DNA of 64,000 nt from Emmonsiellopsis sp. PD_33. Lineage: Eukaryota > Ascomycota > Eurotiomycetes > Onygenales > Ajellomycetaceae. A program made the position numbers and the translations under genes. Shown here piece after piece: positions 46,201 through 58,050 of the stretch. Position 1 is the stretch's first letter. Every line of letters starts with the position of its first letter. The notes under the pieces were generated by a model that saw only the letters and a list, made by a program, of their open reading frames with translations, was not told the origin of the DNA and ran no database searches. The DNA lies in contig JANTQF010000086.1 in assembly GCA_032988165.1 (NCBI GenBank), positions 1-64,000 on the forward strand, given 5' to 3'.

Positions 46201-49200
46201 GTAGGTAATGGATACGATCGTCATAGGGCGTGTCGAATAACTCTTTATTTTGTTCCATGCTTTCCCTGAGCAGCGTATATTGCAAAACCCAAGCCTTGAT
46301 CTGCATCCCCCGAAGCTTTTCCCTAAATTGTTCAAGTGATTTTGCTGTTGATGCCGGACGAATTTCTGGAAGCGAAACCTTGCCAACCTTGATCCAGTCC
46401 TCGAATAGAACGAAAGAATGCAAGAACTTCGAAAGTCGAGCAATCGCGGACATTGATGATTTGAGATGGTCCATGTCAAAACATTCAAATGATTTCTGAG
46501 GGTCGTCTTGGACTTTCACGACTACCTTACTAAGCAAGCCATCAATAGCTTTAATCCACCTCAGCAAAGCCATCTGACGGTGGTCGCTGGATGCTTGGAG
46601 GTATGAAGGGCCCCGGAGTTCCTCCATGATTACCTCTATGCTTCGAAGGTAACAAGAAATAACTTTGGGAGGGTACTGGATAGATTCGTAAGCCCCTTTA
46701 AGCCTTCTCCAGAGGAAAAGTCTCAATGTCGCATCGCCCCGGTCTAGAAATGAGATCATATCCTGGGTAATGGATGACGGGCTCGTTATATCGGACGGCT
46801 CTGTATTACCCTCCAAGGGTTCATCCGCAACAGACGACTCTCGGACAAACTGCACGGAGGAGGGTTCAAGTATTGGCTCAATACTCTCGATTAAATGAAC
46901 AGGATCATCTGAGCCCGAGCCAAAAATGTTCATAAAGAAGTCCATTGAATTTAGTCTTGACACTTCCTTGTCAATTGCGGAGACAGATATCTCAGGTATT
47001 GTGGCGTTGTTGAGCAACGGTATGGATGGGTTGCCAAGGAGAGCTAATACGTCTTTCAGGTCATGCAGGGACTGGAGGATAGGTTCACGTGGGACTTCTT
47101 CCGTCAGGTTGAAATGGAAAACAGAAGTCCACATATGTCGGAGAGAAATGGCGGTTTGTGCATCATTGTCATCACAAAGGTCAATATGGTAATTGATGAA
47201 TGCGCGGGAAAGAACGCTCCATCGACTTAACCGGTCCCGTTGCAAGGCTCTCGAGTCTGAGTCAGCATCACTGTCAGGTCCGTTCATTGCCGCATAGATA
47301 TCAAGATGCAATTCGTAAATGCTTTCTGTAATTTCCATGCAATCAAGAACCTGTGGAGTGAAAGCTACTCTGTCAGGGTTGCAGATCAACATAATTTGAT
47401 CGAAACTCGACGCAACGTCATTCAATTTATTGTAGATAAATTCATCGTCGTCAACGAGAATTTGGGTAACAGTTTCTTTCATGGCTTTTGGCCAGAGCCT
47501 ATTTGTGTAAGTCGAGCTCCCTACGAGCCGGTCCGCTTTATCCGATCTCTGTTGGTGGCTTTGGTTGGGCTTTAGATGTTGTTCAAGCCAAACCCATGCA
47601 GTTTCTTGAGGGCAACACCATCCATTGTTGATACGCTGTAAGAATGGTGAAAGCCCATCATCCTCTAGGAGAGCGGTTTCATTATCGGAGTTTTGGTGAC
47701 TTTGCCGCGAGTGCTCGAGGAATATATTCAGTCCCGATCTTTTCGTCCCCTTTATGCCATCTTGAATTATGGAATTATCGCGTTGTAGGGCCGCATGGGC
47801 CTTTTCATCATTCCATTTTAGCATGGCGTCTCGAAGGTCTGTGTAGAGGACACGTTGTGCAACGTGATCAGTGGAGGTTCCGTTTGCTGTGCTGTCCTCA
47901 GCATCAGAAGATGAAAGATTCCGCAGTTCGTCAGCGGTCCCAAGATCTTCAACGCCAACCTTGGAGAGTAGCGGTCCTACAACTCCGAACATCCATTCAT
48001 CAGCTTGCACAAGGTGGTCAAGTCGGTCGGCAAAATATTGACTCCAGTCGTATTTCTCCTCTGGCTGAACGAGAACCTCAGCATTCGATTCTCGGGCACG
48101 AATGCGCCGACTTTTCACTCTCCCGCCATCCTGATGTTCATCATGTCCAGCAGACGCAGACGATCTTTTTCTGGACTGAGAGGCTGTTTTTTGGTCGGGC
48201 TCATCTTGCGCTGACGGTTGGTCCTTTTCATCGTTCTCATCTGGCTTTCCATCGACACTACCCGTTTGTGTTTCAGAAGGTTGTTCTGACGGTTGGTTGG
48301 GCTGAGTTTCTCTATCGTCCGGGGGATGTGAATCGCGGTTGAGGTTGGTGGACGCGGCGCCAATAGTAGGAGATCGCAGCGAATCAGTAGCCTGTAGTGG
48401 GGCGTCAGATTCAGTGGGTGCTTTCATGTCGGTCTCTTCAACATCGTGGGGTTGTTCAGTATCAACTTGATTTTGGTCCCGTATGGGGCTTCGCTGAATG
48501 ATAGGAAGGGCAGTTGGGAGAACTTCGACAGGCCCGTTGCATTCCTGGAGAGATATTCCTATAGCAGCTCCTGGACTAAGTTGGGTATTGTCTTTTTGTT
48601 CATCAACCAAAACTCGTAGGATAGCCTGGCCTATAGCTGTCCAGCTTGCCGCGGTGGGCGTGATCACATGACGGCGAGGTGAGACCCCCAATGGGCATCG
48701 GGGTCCAGCCGGAGAGCCTAGCTCTCGGGATCCAGTTGGAAGAAAAGGAAATGGGTCGATTTGTTTTTGCAACAGGCGAAGTATGGCTTTCCTTGGTCGC
48801 TTAAGAGGTCGTTGCGAAATCGACAGTTTATCGCAGAGGGTATTAAGAACTTGGCGGAGATCCTCGCCTGCAAAGGCTTGTTCCAAGCCTAGCTGTTCGA
48901 ATCCATCATCCAAGTCATCATCACCTTCCAATACGCTCTCTAGGCAATATCTGGCAAGGCGGTGGCTCTGAAGTGCTTCGCCTATCCGTGCGCTTTTCCT
49001 CCACAGCTCTAAATCTGTGTCGTCTCGTTCCAGCGCTTCACCAAATGACCTTATCGCCGAAGCAGATGCTTTAGGTACGTCAACCGGGACCCCGTTATTA
49101 TCAAGGTCCTTGGCCAGAATTGAGGGTATCGAGTTTTTAAGTTTGTCCAGCACAAACTGACCTCGATTTTTATAGGACAAATAGATTGTCTGGGGTAGAG

Positions 49201-49525
49201 CACTGGAGACCGTGTCGCTAGCTTCCAAAGGAGTGGCAGATCCAGCTGCTATCTCCTCAAACAAGACATCATCCTGGGCCTCCGGAAGCTGAAGCTGACT
49301 TCTCTTGTACTCCGAGATCGACTCCGGGTAGTTGAATATTTCCGATTGGAAAAGGGCATCGTATGCCTCTGAAGCCTGGTCGTAGTATTGAGGGCCTTGA
49401 GAATGGAGCTTCAAGGCGTTGTGATACAGTTTTAGAGCTTCTTCGATCTGGATTTCTTTGGTATCATCGATTTCCTCTTCGCTGTCTTCATCTGGTTCGA
49501 TGTTCAGGGCCACGAAGGACGCCAT
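43255..49525 (-). CDS. hir3: Histone transcription regulator 3 (Hir3/CABIN1 family)
   Basis: Hir3 is the large scaffold of the HIR (HIRA) histone H3-H4 chaperone complex, which deposits nucleosomes outside replication and represses histone genes. Five exons on the minus strand (49525-45153, 45096-44874, 44818-44669, 44618-44319, 44262-43255) join in frame to 2017 aa, in line with other filamentous fungi. The N-terminus MASFVALNIEPDEDSEEEID is typical, followed by TPR-like repeats (EEALKLYHNALKLHSQGPQY; YDQASEAYDALFQSEI). An acidic/Ser-Gln-rich insert spans about 400-520 (with RKRSSASAGHDEHQDGG). The remaining 1400 residues are helical, with a conserved C-terminal block (LFRRVGEIPEGHEDTIFKPV; MALVDLLKDAVELKKLNNGL). 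The tail is an EPTEPE-type acidic repeat ending in DVDMEDNV. It is divergent from the ChAP gene at 49973. Confidence 0.95.
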
Positions 49526-49972
49526 GTTGGGCGCTCTAGCTCAAAGGCGCGCGGGAAAGACGACGAGGCAAGATTATATAAACCGCGCCAGCGTTACAGG
49601 ATCCGAAGAATTAAACCCCGTAAACAGCAGCTTACATGTATACCACGCGGACAAAAGAAGACGGAGATTAGGAACAAGAAGTATGTTGGGGTTTGCAGTG
49701 CTGGATGTCGAGGAAAACGCGGTCGTTCGCTCGCGGAGGTCCAGAATTACCGGATTAGGCATGGCGTCACCGCTGCGTCCAAGTGTCTCCAAGCAAGCTG
49801 ACGATGTCGACTGGTCTGCTCTGATCAACAAGAACATTGTCCGCCCGCCAAACCCGCATATTCGTGAGGATTGGCAGCAGTATCTCCAGGGGATTCCCTT
49901 CTTTACTCTCTATTGGTCCTTTTTACGTCCGCCGCCCTCGTTTGTTGCCGCGCGTTCTAATCCTTTGGCAAC
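49526..49972. promoter_or_regulatory. Bidirectional promoter of hir3 and the ChAP gene, with an E2F-like site
   Basis: This 447-bp interval lies between two divergent start codons. GGCGCGCGGGAAA at 49546-49558 reads TTTCCCGCGCGCC toward hir3, matching the E2F/MBF-type TTTSSCGC consensus, 21 bp from the hir3 ATG. A plus-strand open frame here has no recognised protein content and no independent support. Confidence 0.5.
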
Positions 49973-52500
49973 ATGGTTGCGCCAGCTATCCCCGAGTGCG
50001 TATATCCATTAATAGCTACTCGGCGAGCTCCATCTCCCACCTTTTTAGAGGGCTATTCCCGTCCACTTTGCGATTGCAGCTGTCGGATTGCTAACATACT
50101 CTTTTGGGATGTAGGATTATTGAGGACGACGACATTTATGCTTCAATCGATGCCCGCAACGAATCCCTACAGATCCTAAGGGAATTAGGCCCTCCAGATC
50201 TAGTCCATGTTGTGAAGCAATCGAAGACCGCTGCGAATAGTCAGGTATGTGCGCATGCCAATATCAACAAACGGTCGCATTCTAATGCGCTATTGCTTCT
50301 GCAGACCGGCGTTTATCATCATGTCACGGGCGTAGATGCTTCCTCGTCGGCCAGTTTGGCTGCTTACGTCAATACCCTCACCTACTCTCCTAACGATAAG
50401 AATCACAAGGTAGTTTCAGGGATATACTGGTAAGGACTTCAGGGCGGATGCGCGGAAATATTTCTGGCTTGTTTATTGACGGTTCGGCAGTTGTTACAAT
50501 GCCTTTTCCCACGTGGATATGCGAGTCGAGGTTAAAATCCCAGGCAGTCTCGAGAGCTACTGCATTGATGAGCGGGGGGATAAACGGGTTGCAACTGATA
50601 TGCTATGGCTCGAAACATTCCTTTGCGCTGTCCTCAGAGCGTACTCCTATGCCGACGACGGTAGCGGTGATAGCATCAAGAAGATTGTTGGTGTGCGAAG
50701 GTTCAACCCTGTGACGAACACAGAAATGGAGCACAAGTTTCTGGATGCTGCAGAGAAGCTCTTTTTTAATGGTTGATACTCCGATCTTGACATTTCTTCC
50801 AGGCTCGTTCTAACAATTATCGTAGGACGACAGCTCAATGCCGACGCTGAAACCCAAGTTCCGAACACCGTCACGAACCACTTAACATCTGGGATCCTAA
50901 AATACATTCATACAACGGGACGATACGCCTCTGGCATAAACTTATTCGAGAAACTTCGTACACGCGATGTTGAGGTTTCGTCGTTATTAGCTCGTGTCCT
51001 TATATCTGCAGACGAGGAAGTGCAGGCGGTACGACTATTGCATGATGCGCTCCAAGATTTGCCCATGGATTATTCACTCCTAGACTGCCAGGCTGCCTTC
51101 TGTCAAAGTAAAGGCGAGGGCGAGATGGCGCTAGAATGCGCAAAACGCAGCGTTACAGCGGCGCCAAGCGAATTCAGCTCATGGGCTCGATTGGCAGAAG
51201 TATATGTCAACCTCGAGCAGTGGGATTTGGCACTGCTGACTTTGAATTCGTGCCCAATGTATAATCATCAAGACAAAGATGCGCCCCGAATGCCGCAACC
51301 GTCGCGGATTCTCTTGCCTATTCTCCAGGAAAGTATCTTGGATGAAATTGATGAAGGACAACCTAAACAAGGAGAGCCTCATGACGTGGTGCACCCCACC
51401 CTCCGAAAGCTCCATGCTGCTGGGTATCAGGGTACATTTTTGAAGGCGTATGATTTGCTCACGAAAATCGCTGCGGCCATTGGCTGGGACCGGCTTTTGA
51501 AAATCCGAAGCGAGGTTTTCGTGATGGAAGAGGAATATAGAGCAGAGCGCCAGGTCAACTCCAGACAACCCTCGGTATCTGTTCAAAATGCGAGCACCGT
51601 GGCCCTACATGAGGCGTCCAGCGTGGATGCAGACGTGAATGGAAATGGGGTTGATGAAAAGGCCGAAGAGAAGTCGGAAAAGAGTGAGGAAGAAAGCGAA
51701 CAAGGAGAGGAAGAGGAGAAACCAAAAGAGAAACCGAAGTCTGTAACCATTGAGAAGCCAGAACAATCTGTCGCTTCCGAGGTTGTAAAATCTGGGGGAG
51801 AAGATGTGAGTTTACTGATTCCTCGTTGCTTGTTCCTATAATTCCTCAACGATTCTCTAACCTTTTCCCCCATACCATAGCCCGATGCGCCGCACAGCAA
51901 CTACACACAAACCATGAACAAGAGACTATGCGAGCGCTGGCTCGACAACCTATTCATGGTTCTCTACGAAGATCTGCGCGTTTACACCATCTGGCGAACC
52001 GAAATGGCACAATCCCGCCAACAGTCGATAGACTACAAGAAATCAGCAACCGAGTGGGAAATTCTCGGTGAACTCGCAGAACGCCTCCAGCATTTCAATG
52101 AAGCCGTTGAGGCGTACCAACACTGCCTATCAATCAGGTTTTCCCCCAAGGCGATGAAGGGGATCCTAAAGATGTACGAGAAGCAAAACGACACAAGGGG
52201 AATGCTTAGTGCGTTGATCAGGCTCATCGCTTGGCAGTACCGGTGGTACTCTGAGGTATATTCAACCCCCTTCTCCTCCCCCCTTAGAGATATATTAAGT
52301 TCATCATCCGCTGACTTTCCAATGACAAACAGTTCTCCCCCGACCTCCTCTACGCGATCCGCAAACTCATTGAAGAAGAAGGCGCCGTCAAAGTGCGCAG
52401 CATCGTCCAAGCGACCAATCTCCCGCAGCCCGTGCTCGACCTAACCCATCATTACTGCCAACTCTGTGCAACTTTCCGAAGCAGCGGAAGTGACGGTTGA
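49973..52500 (+). CDS. Chs5-Arf1-binding protein (ChAP; Bch1/Bud7-like exomer subunit)
   Basis: ChAPs pair with Chs5 in the exomer, an Arf1-recruited coat at the trans-Golgi that exports cargo such as chitin synthase to the surface. Seven exons (49973-49995, 50115-50244, 50305-50429, 50491-50771, 50826-51805, 51881-52255, 52333-52500) join in frame to 693 aa. Diagnostic blocks run LRELGPPDLVHVVK, GVYHHVTGVDASSSASLAAY, YNAFSHVDMRVEVKIPGSLE, RAYSYADDGSGDSIKKIVG, RRFNPVTNTEMEHKFLDAAE. TPR-like repeats follow (ALECAKRSVTAAPSEFSSWA; VYVNLEQWDLALLTLNS). A Glu/Lys-rich low-complexity insert (about 480-540) precedes NKRLCERWLDNLFMVLYEDL and VEAYQHCLSIRFSPKAMKG. The C-terminus ends in THHYCQLCATF. The start ATG in the 23-bp first exon is the least certain part, and the exon 3/exon 4 join is inferred. 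Confidence 0.92.
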
Positions 52501-53768
52501 ATTCCCCAGCCCGCGCCCCTAGATAGCAAACGCGGTTTGCTTCCTTTTTGTTGGCTTTTTTTTTTTTTTTACTTCGTCATCGGGCCTGTCTTATTATTGC
52601 CGTTTGCTCCTTTAAGTGGCCACATTGGCATTTTAGCTATGTAGTAGTCAGTGTATAGTGCCTGCCTTGTTCACTCCAGTCTAGTTCAGTCAATCAAGCG
52701 AAATTGAGTTCGAGCAATATATACATACCTTATATACATCAATTGAGCTTTAATTACTGCTGCTGCTTCTTTCTCCGCGGTGTTCGTTTCATGCGCTAGA
52801 GGAGGTAAAAGAGCTCGCTTGCTATTAGCAGCTGGCCCATTATTCACTGCCAAATAATTACTCCGTACTTACTATGAAATGATTTCTATGCACTGTTTTG
52901 GTCCTCCGTTCTCCATGGATATTTTTTTTCATTATGAAACTATTTCTCTAGCTATCCTACTCTATACCTTAGAAATGTCATTGGTAGCGAGATTTATGGG
53001 ATATATTTAACTACAAGGAGTGCCTAGGTGGGTTTGCCAACGCATCAAACACACCACCTGGGCACACTTCTCCAATCACCCAATGATAACTAGCAGTTCT
53101 GCCTGAGCTTAGCGGGAAGGGAAGGGAAAAAGAAAACCGCAAATGAAAATTTTCCCTCCTCAAACAATCTTTGCACTCTGGAGAATGTGTTTTTGTTTCT
53201 CTTCTCTTCCATTTTCAACATCATTCTACTACGTACTATTTAATTGATTAATCCCCCTCGCACCTTATCGACACGTTGTTTACACTATTAACTACGGGGT
53301 AATATCTTTTTAGAGACACCAAGAACTATTCATTTAGGGAATTCTGACTTTAACTAACTCAAGACGCATATATTCAATCTCCCTTCATGACCTATACTTA
53401 CCTTTTCCTCCCCTTTTTCATTCTTTTTACAGGCAAGAAACGATATTGATTCCAAGAAGAAAAAGAGAAAAAAGAGAAAGAGAAACCAATATCAATCCAA
53501 CCACTTACATAAAACGCAAATACCTAACTTAAAACCCCTTTGCAAGGAACCTTTCATACATGGACAAAACAGAAAATGCAGTTCCCTCCCTTCCCCTCCC
53601 CTGCGCCCCGACCCGACCCACCCCCGCCCCCGCCAGTTTCCCACAGAGAAAAACGAAACCTCATATAAAAAAGACCATCCTTCTATTTCCTTACACCCGA
53701 TCAATCCCAGATTTTATAACCCAAATTCACATCTTCCTCGCAAAACACATACATCGAGAAAACAGCTC
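52501..53768. other. Convergent intergenic region with pyrimidine and purine tracts
   Basis: This 1.27-kb region lies between two converging genes. It has a T-run at about 52557-52570, an A/G-rich run (GAAAAAGAGAAAAAAGAG) at about 53455-53485 and AT-rich flank. Short open frames here have no protein pattern. No RNA gene was recognised. Confidence 0.45.
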
Positions 53769-54767
53769 TTAATCCTCCTCCCCACCAGCCCCTTCAACCT
53801 CTTTAGCCTCCTTGCCAGAAGAACCGTTAGCGGCAGCCTTCACAGCGCTAGGTTCCGCAGGGACGGCACCCTTCGCCGTGCCGTTTTCTTTTGTCTCTGC
53901 AGCTTCTTCGTCCTCAGCTTCGCCATCAGCTTCGCCTTCGACTTCCAGGCCGTTCTCAGCTTCATCAGGCTCCTCTGCTTCTTCCTCTTCCTCTTCTTCT
54001 TCTTCTCCGATGAGGGCCCCTGTATCCGTGGCCGGGGCGACTTTACGACGCTTGTGGGCGGGGGCTGTCGAGGGGAGATACAGATGGGTTAGTTATGGCT
54101 GGTTGGTGGTAGGTAGGTGGGGGTTTGCGAGGGGGGAAACTGGGGGAGTGGGACAGAGGGTGGTTATATTGGGGGAAATCAACGGATGAATGCCTATGAG
54201 CTGAAAAGAACGAGGATAGGAAATTGCTTACGCTCTAGTTCCTCAGGTTCCCCGTTCTCAGAACCCTCCTCGGATTCCTCCTCGGATCCAGATTCGCCTT
54301 CCTCTTCTTCGCCGATGTCCGACTCTTCATATCTATAGAGATTGCCGGGTCAATTGTCAGCACGCTCTTCTTTTTTAGCCATGCTAAGAGGGGGGATCAG
54401 GCTATGTGCCACTGCATGAATGCGCGAGGCTGCGCGCACTATGCGCATCAAAGATGGGGGGAAACAATGGGAATTTATGAGATATGGGACCAAAACGGCT
54501 CAGATTCCAGGGAAGATGTAACCGGCGCAATGGGGATAACAAAAAACTACGCTTCTGACGGCGGAACAATGAAAGATCACACCCTTCCAGCAGCGCAATT
54601 GAAGACCGGAAATGACACACGCATACATGACGTCAAGAGGGTGTTTCCACGCAACAAGGCAAAAAAAAGCATCTCACTCACTCTTCTTCCTCTTCGCTCT
54701 CATCGCTAGGAAGAGCCACGAGCTCTTCCTCCTCGTCACCGCCGCGCCCTCGCTTGCGGGTGGACAT
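53769..54767 (-). CDS. Small acidic low-complexity nuclear protein
   Basis: Three exons on the minus strand (54767-54682, 54332-54232, 54064-53769) join in frame to 160 aa. The first intron is long for this locus (349 bp). The sequence starts MSTRKRGRGGDEEEELVALP, is almost wholly acidic (runs such as EESDIGEEEEGESGSEEESE), and carries one basic nuclear-localisation-like patch (PPAHKRRKVAPA). The tail is Glu/Ala-rich and ends EGAGGEED. I recognise no family; highly acidic nuclear proteins of this kind are often histone or nucleolar chaperones, but that is only a compositional parallel. The start is the first ATG. Confidence 0.65.
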
Positions 54768-55426
54768 GTTGTGATGGGGCGAGGCGGACAAAGGAAGGGG
54801 GAAAATAGGGGGGCAGAGGGCGTTTGGGGTCAAGAATGGAGCGAACCAGGCCTGTTTTGGGCGCGAAGCTGGAGATCGATGGCGCTCTGGGGCGGAGAGA
54901 GATACCAATGGAGGAGGGCGATGGAGATGGGATGGGACGAGGATAAGGGGGAGGGGGAATCGGCCAGACAAGCAGCTGCTTGCTGACTGATGGGAGCTTT
55001 CCCAGCTTGGTTACGGCGTTACGCGGGCGGTATCTGACCCGTACGGCCACAGCAGTTCAAGGCGCGACATGGGCACGGCGGTACTTGCCGGTACCTTGTT
55101 ATCGCGGGTCGGCGCTGCGAGATCGAGGTATCTCTGTAGTCCCTTTAGACTTGGTGACATGCGTAATGTATGTAACCGATACGGTCACATACGGGGGCGT
55201 AACTTACAGCACGACATCACAGAGCTCGACAAACTGCCCTTCCCGCAAAAAGCAAATACCGCAAGCAGGCAAAATTACACACATCGCCCAGGCCGCGTTA
55301 CAGGCTCTGGACCATCCCGTATTTTATCCGCCCGCTGGTATTAGCTAATCTGTGGGTAAAGCTCTCACCGCTTGGATTCAGCCGCCATCAACCAACAGCA
55401 GAAAAATGGTGCGTAATGATAGATGC
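54768..55426. other. GC-rich flank before the right transposon block
   Basis: This CpG-containing region lies upstream of the acidic-protein gene. Open frames run through it on both strands because it is GC-rich, but none shows a recognisable protein. It ends at the TA preceding the mariner inverted repeat. Confidence 0.4.
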
Positions 55427-55428
55427 TA

Positions 55429-55463
55429 CAGTACGGAGGGTGCTTCCAAAAGAATTGCGCCGC
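55429..55463 (+). repeat. Left terminal inverted repeat of the mariner element
   Basis: It begins CAGTACGGAGGGTGCTTCC and continues with AAAAGAATTGCGCC. It matches the reverse complement of 57148-57183 at most positions. It retains CpG sites. Confidence 0.85.
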
Positions 55464-57147
55464 CTGCCGGCGCTAGGATCAATATTATACCACTAAGAAA
55501 TACCACCCAGTTCACATTAGTAATTACATTAGTGCCAAATTACCTCTCATTTAATATATATGGGATGCCCACCTATTCTCTGTTGATTCCACTTTCTCTT
55601 CTATATCTATCTCATCTAATATGGCACCCTATTTTGATGTTGTAACACATGCTCTTGTGGTGATTCTTAAATCCCCCTACATTAATAAATTAAATGCTGA
55701 GATCATGGAGCTCACCCAGGTCTCAAAGAGTCAAATTAATTATATATATAAATGTGTGGTTGAGTGTAGATTCAACCTAGACCTACCTTATCTTATAATT
55801 TACAATGAATTCCTTTAAGATGCCACAAAAACTAACCAGCCAAAGAGAGACAGTAATGATAGTGTGAAGGAATCTATCCTTATAAAGGTTAGATATAATC
55901 AATACAGACAAGAAAAAAGCTGTGCTAATCTTACTGATAAGCTCAGCAATAAAGAATTCAACATCTCTCTAATAATTGTATGGAGAATTCTATAGAAGGC
56001 TAGGCTTTGAAAGACAAAGCCTACATAAAAATCAGAACTCACTAAAAAGATGCAGATGGACTGTCTGCAGTTCTGCCTTAAACATAAAAATTAAATGTTA
56101 GAGGATTGAAAGAATGTTATATAATCAGATGAGACATTAGTTATTCTTCTCCATTAATAGGGTAGTTATAGGATCTAGTATAACTCTAAGGAGGCCTACA
56201 CCCAGAGCTATATACACAAAAGATGAAAGGGATCATCAGAGTTCATATTTTAGAGATGCTTCTCCTATGAAAAGAAAGGCTCTTATTATTACTAGGTAAA
56301 GGAGATAGTAGCAGAGCATGCTAAATCCATTGAATATATTAAGGCATTAAATGAAAAGATAGAGTCATTGAAAAAGGAAGAATAGAAGCTTTCTAATGGG
56401 ATTCAAAGACTATAAATTAATCATTAGCAATTAGATATAAAATCAGTGTGGAAGTTCAAAAAATCAACAGGCAAGCTATCTCAAGATAAAGGAGGCAGTA
56501 TTAACTGGTATTAATATCAAATTAAAATCCTTATATCTAAGATGTTTTCTTTTGCAAAAGAGTGTCAAATCAAGCATTTAAATATTATTATTCAAAAAGA
56601 TAAGGTGCCATCTCACAACCACTATATCCAACAGTATATGTATAGTCTTCACAGTATTGAGTAATTACTCTGGTGTGGGAATTCACCTGACCTTAATATA
56701 ATTGAGGCTGCCTGGCCTTGGATGAAGTATAAAACAATGTAGAAAGGAGCTCCTAAATTGCATGTAGAAGCTATGAGGTTATGAGAGAAGGCCTGGCAGA
56801 ATTTACTACAGAAGAAGATACAGGCATGGATTGAGTAGATTCCTATACATATTCAAAAGATTATAAAGCTAAAAGGTAGTAATAAGTATAGAGAAGATAG
56901 GTAGCATGACAAGTATCAAGAAGCTACACAAGAGAGAGATATAGAGGAATAGAAGTAGTTGGGCAGGTTAAGAGGGTTGAAAAGGTAGGGGGGAATAGAG
57001 AAAGTTGAGGAATACTACACAATGTAACATGATATAATGGATAAAGACTCTGTAGTGTAGACTTAGAATAATGATGAGGTAGATATTCAGTATAAAATAT
57101 AGTGTGCATTTCAGTTAAGATTTGTAGCACTGTCTAGCAGTTTTTTT

Positions 57148-57183
57148 AGTGGCACAATTCTTTTGGAAGTGCCCTCTATACTA
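57148..57183 (-). repeat. Right terminal inverted repeat of the mariner element
   Basis: Read on the minus strand it begins TAGTATAGAGGGCACTTCC and continues AAAAGAATTGTGCC. Most differences from the left repeat are C-to-T or G-to-A changes, and every CpG of the left copy is lost. Confidence 0.85.
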
Positions 57184-58050
57184 GATTATATATATTAGCA
57201 CCTCCTGCCAAAATATACATCCAATAAAGTATATATGGAAAATTCAAAATTAAATAACTCTACAACCACAAGTCTATATACATTAAAATTTATAGAGAAT
57301 ATAGGGAATATTAAGTACTAATACATATTAAAAGGGAAAATAAAAAAACTAAGATTTCAGTACTTAGTTTAGTATCTATTTGCTGTGATAACTGCTTCAA
57401 CCTGTAAGCACACTTCAATATCTAAGTGACAGCACTACTGATATAGAAATAGAGATAGCATCATATCAGTTAATGCTCAGAAGAAATGGAGAGCTAATAA
57501 GTAGGTTAGGCTATTTAGAGCTTAGAGAAATAGGGTTCATTAATGAAAGCTTTACTAGACTAGATGTAATAGATGCACTTCAATTAATAGATCATATGAG
57601 CTAGATGCTAAAATCAAAATTGTAATCATTAGAGAAAGAAAGGAAAAAGGAAAAGAAATTAAAAAATCATGTAATATAAATAGAAGATGTTATAATAGCA
57701 TGCTAAGTCTAGAAGCCTGCTACATTGCATTAATAATTAGATTAGTTTGATTATTCTCTGACTCTGTAGCAGGCTGTGTCAGGCCAATATATATATATTA
57801 TTAATATTAGAGTGTTGTAGTTGCATCACCACCTAGGCCTATATATAGAATAGGCTGACCCCTAGCATTCTAGGGGTTAGTAATTTATTTCTTAATTAAT
57901 CTTATCTATTAGTATCACTTCATTTTATTTCTACATGCTACTAATTAGTTTACCTTTATACCCTGATTTACTCTTACTTTTTAAGGTCAAAATAGAGCCA
58001 TCTCTACTATACTTATCATACAAAGTGGTGATAAGTTTCTGTCATCTGGC
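57184..58050. other. AT-rich, CpG-free spacer with one arm of an inverted repeat
   Basis: This lies between the mariner element and the Gypsy gag. It contains the left arm (57565-57686) of a repeat found inverted near 61.8 kb. In one plus frame that arm reads as a Lys/Glu-rich stretch broken by stops, so it may be the end of an unidentified transposon protein. No gene was recognised. Confidence 0.45.
57565..57686 (+). repeat. Left arm of a dispersed inverted repeat
   Basis: 57606-57686 aligns well with the reverse complement of 61804-61884 (for example ATTGTAATCA, then AGGAAAAAGGAAAAG, then AATATAAATAGAAG shared). The match continues less well to 57565. Identity and ends were judged by eye. 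Confidence 0.7.

Larger units (their letters stand above)
55429..57183 (+). mobile_element. Decayed Tc1/mariner-type DNA transposon
   Basis: The ends are imperfect terminal inverted repeats (55429-55463 and 57148-57183). Between them the plus strand gives a broken transposase starting at MAPYFDVVTHALVVILKSPY (55621), with an N-terminal helix-turn-helix-like part (ELTQVSKSQINYIYKCVV). The catalytic core is readable through stops: SDET (about 56126), then DKVPSHNHYIQQYM with the second Asp near 56600, and GNSPDLNIIEAAWPWMK with the third acidic residue near 56700. The spacing between the last two (about 34 residues) fits the DD34D/E class. Stops and lack of CpG show it is dead. A TA dinucleotide precedes the left end at 55427-55428, as expected for TA-targeting elements. 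Confidence 0.88.

Noticed and set aside
49458..50012. Plus-strand frame spanning the hir3 start and the divergent promoter
   Set aside because: Overlaps the hir3 first exon antisense and contains no recognised domain; the ChAP start at 49973 in another frame explains the coding signal.
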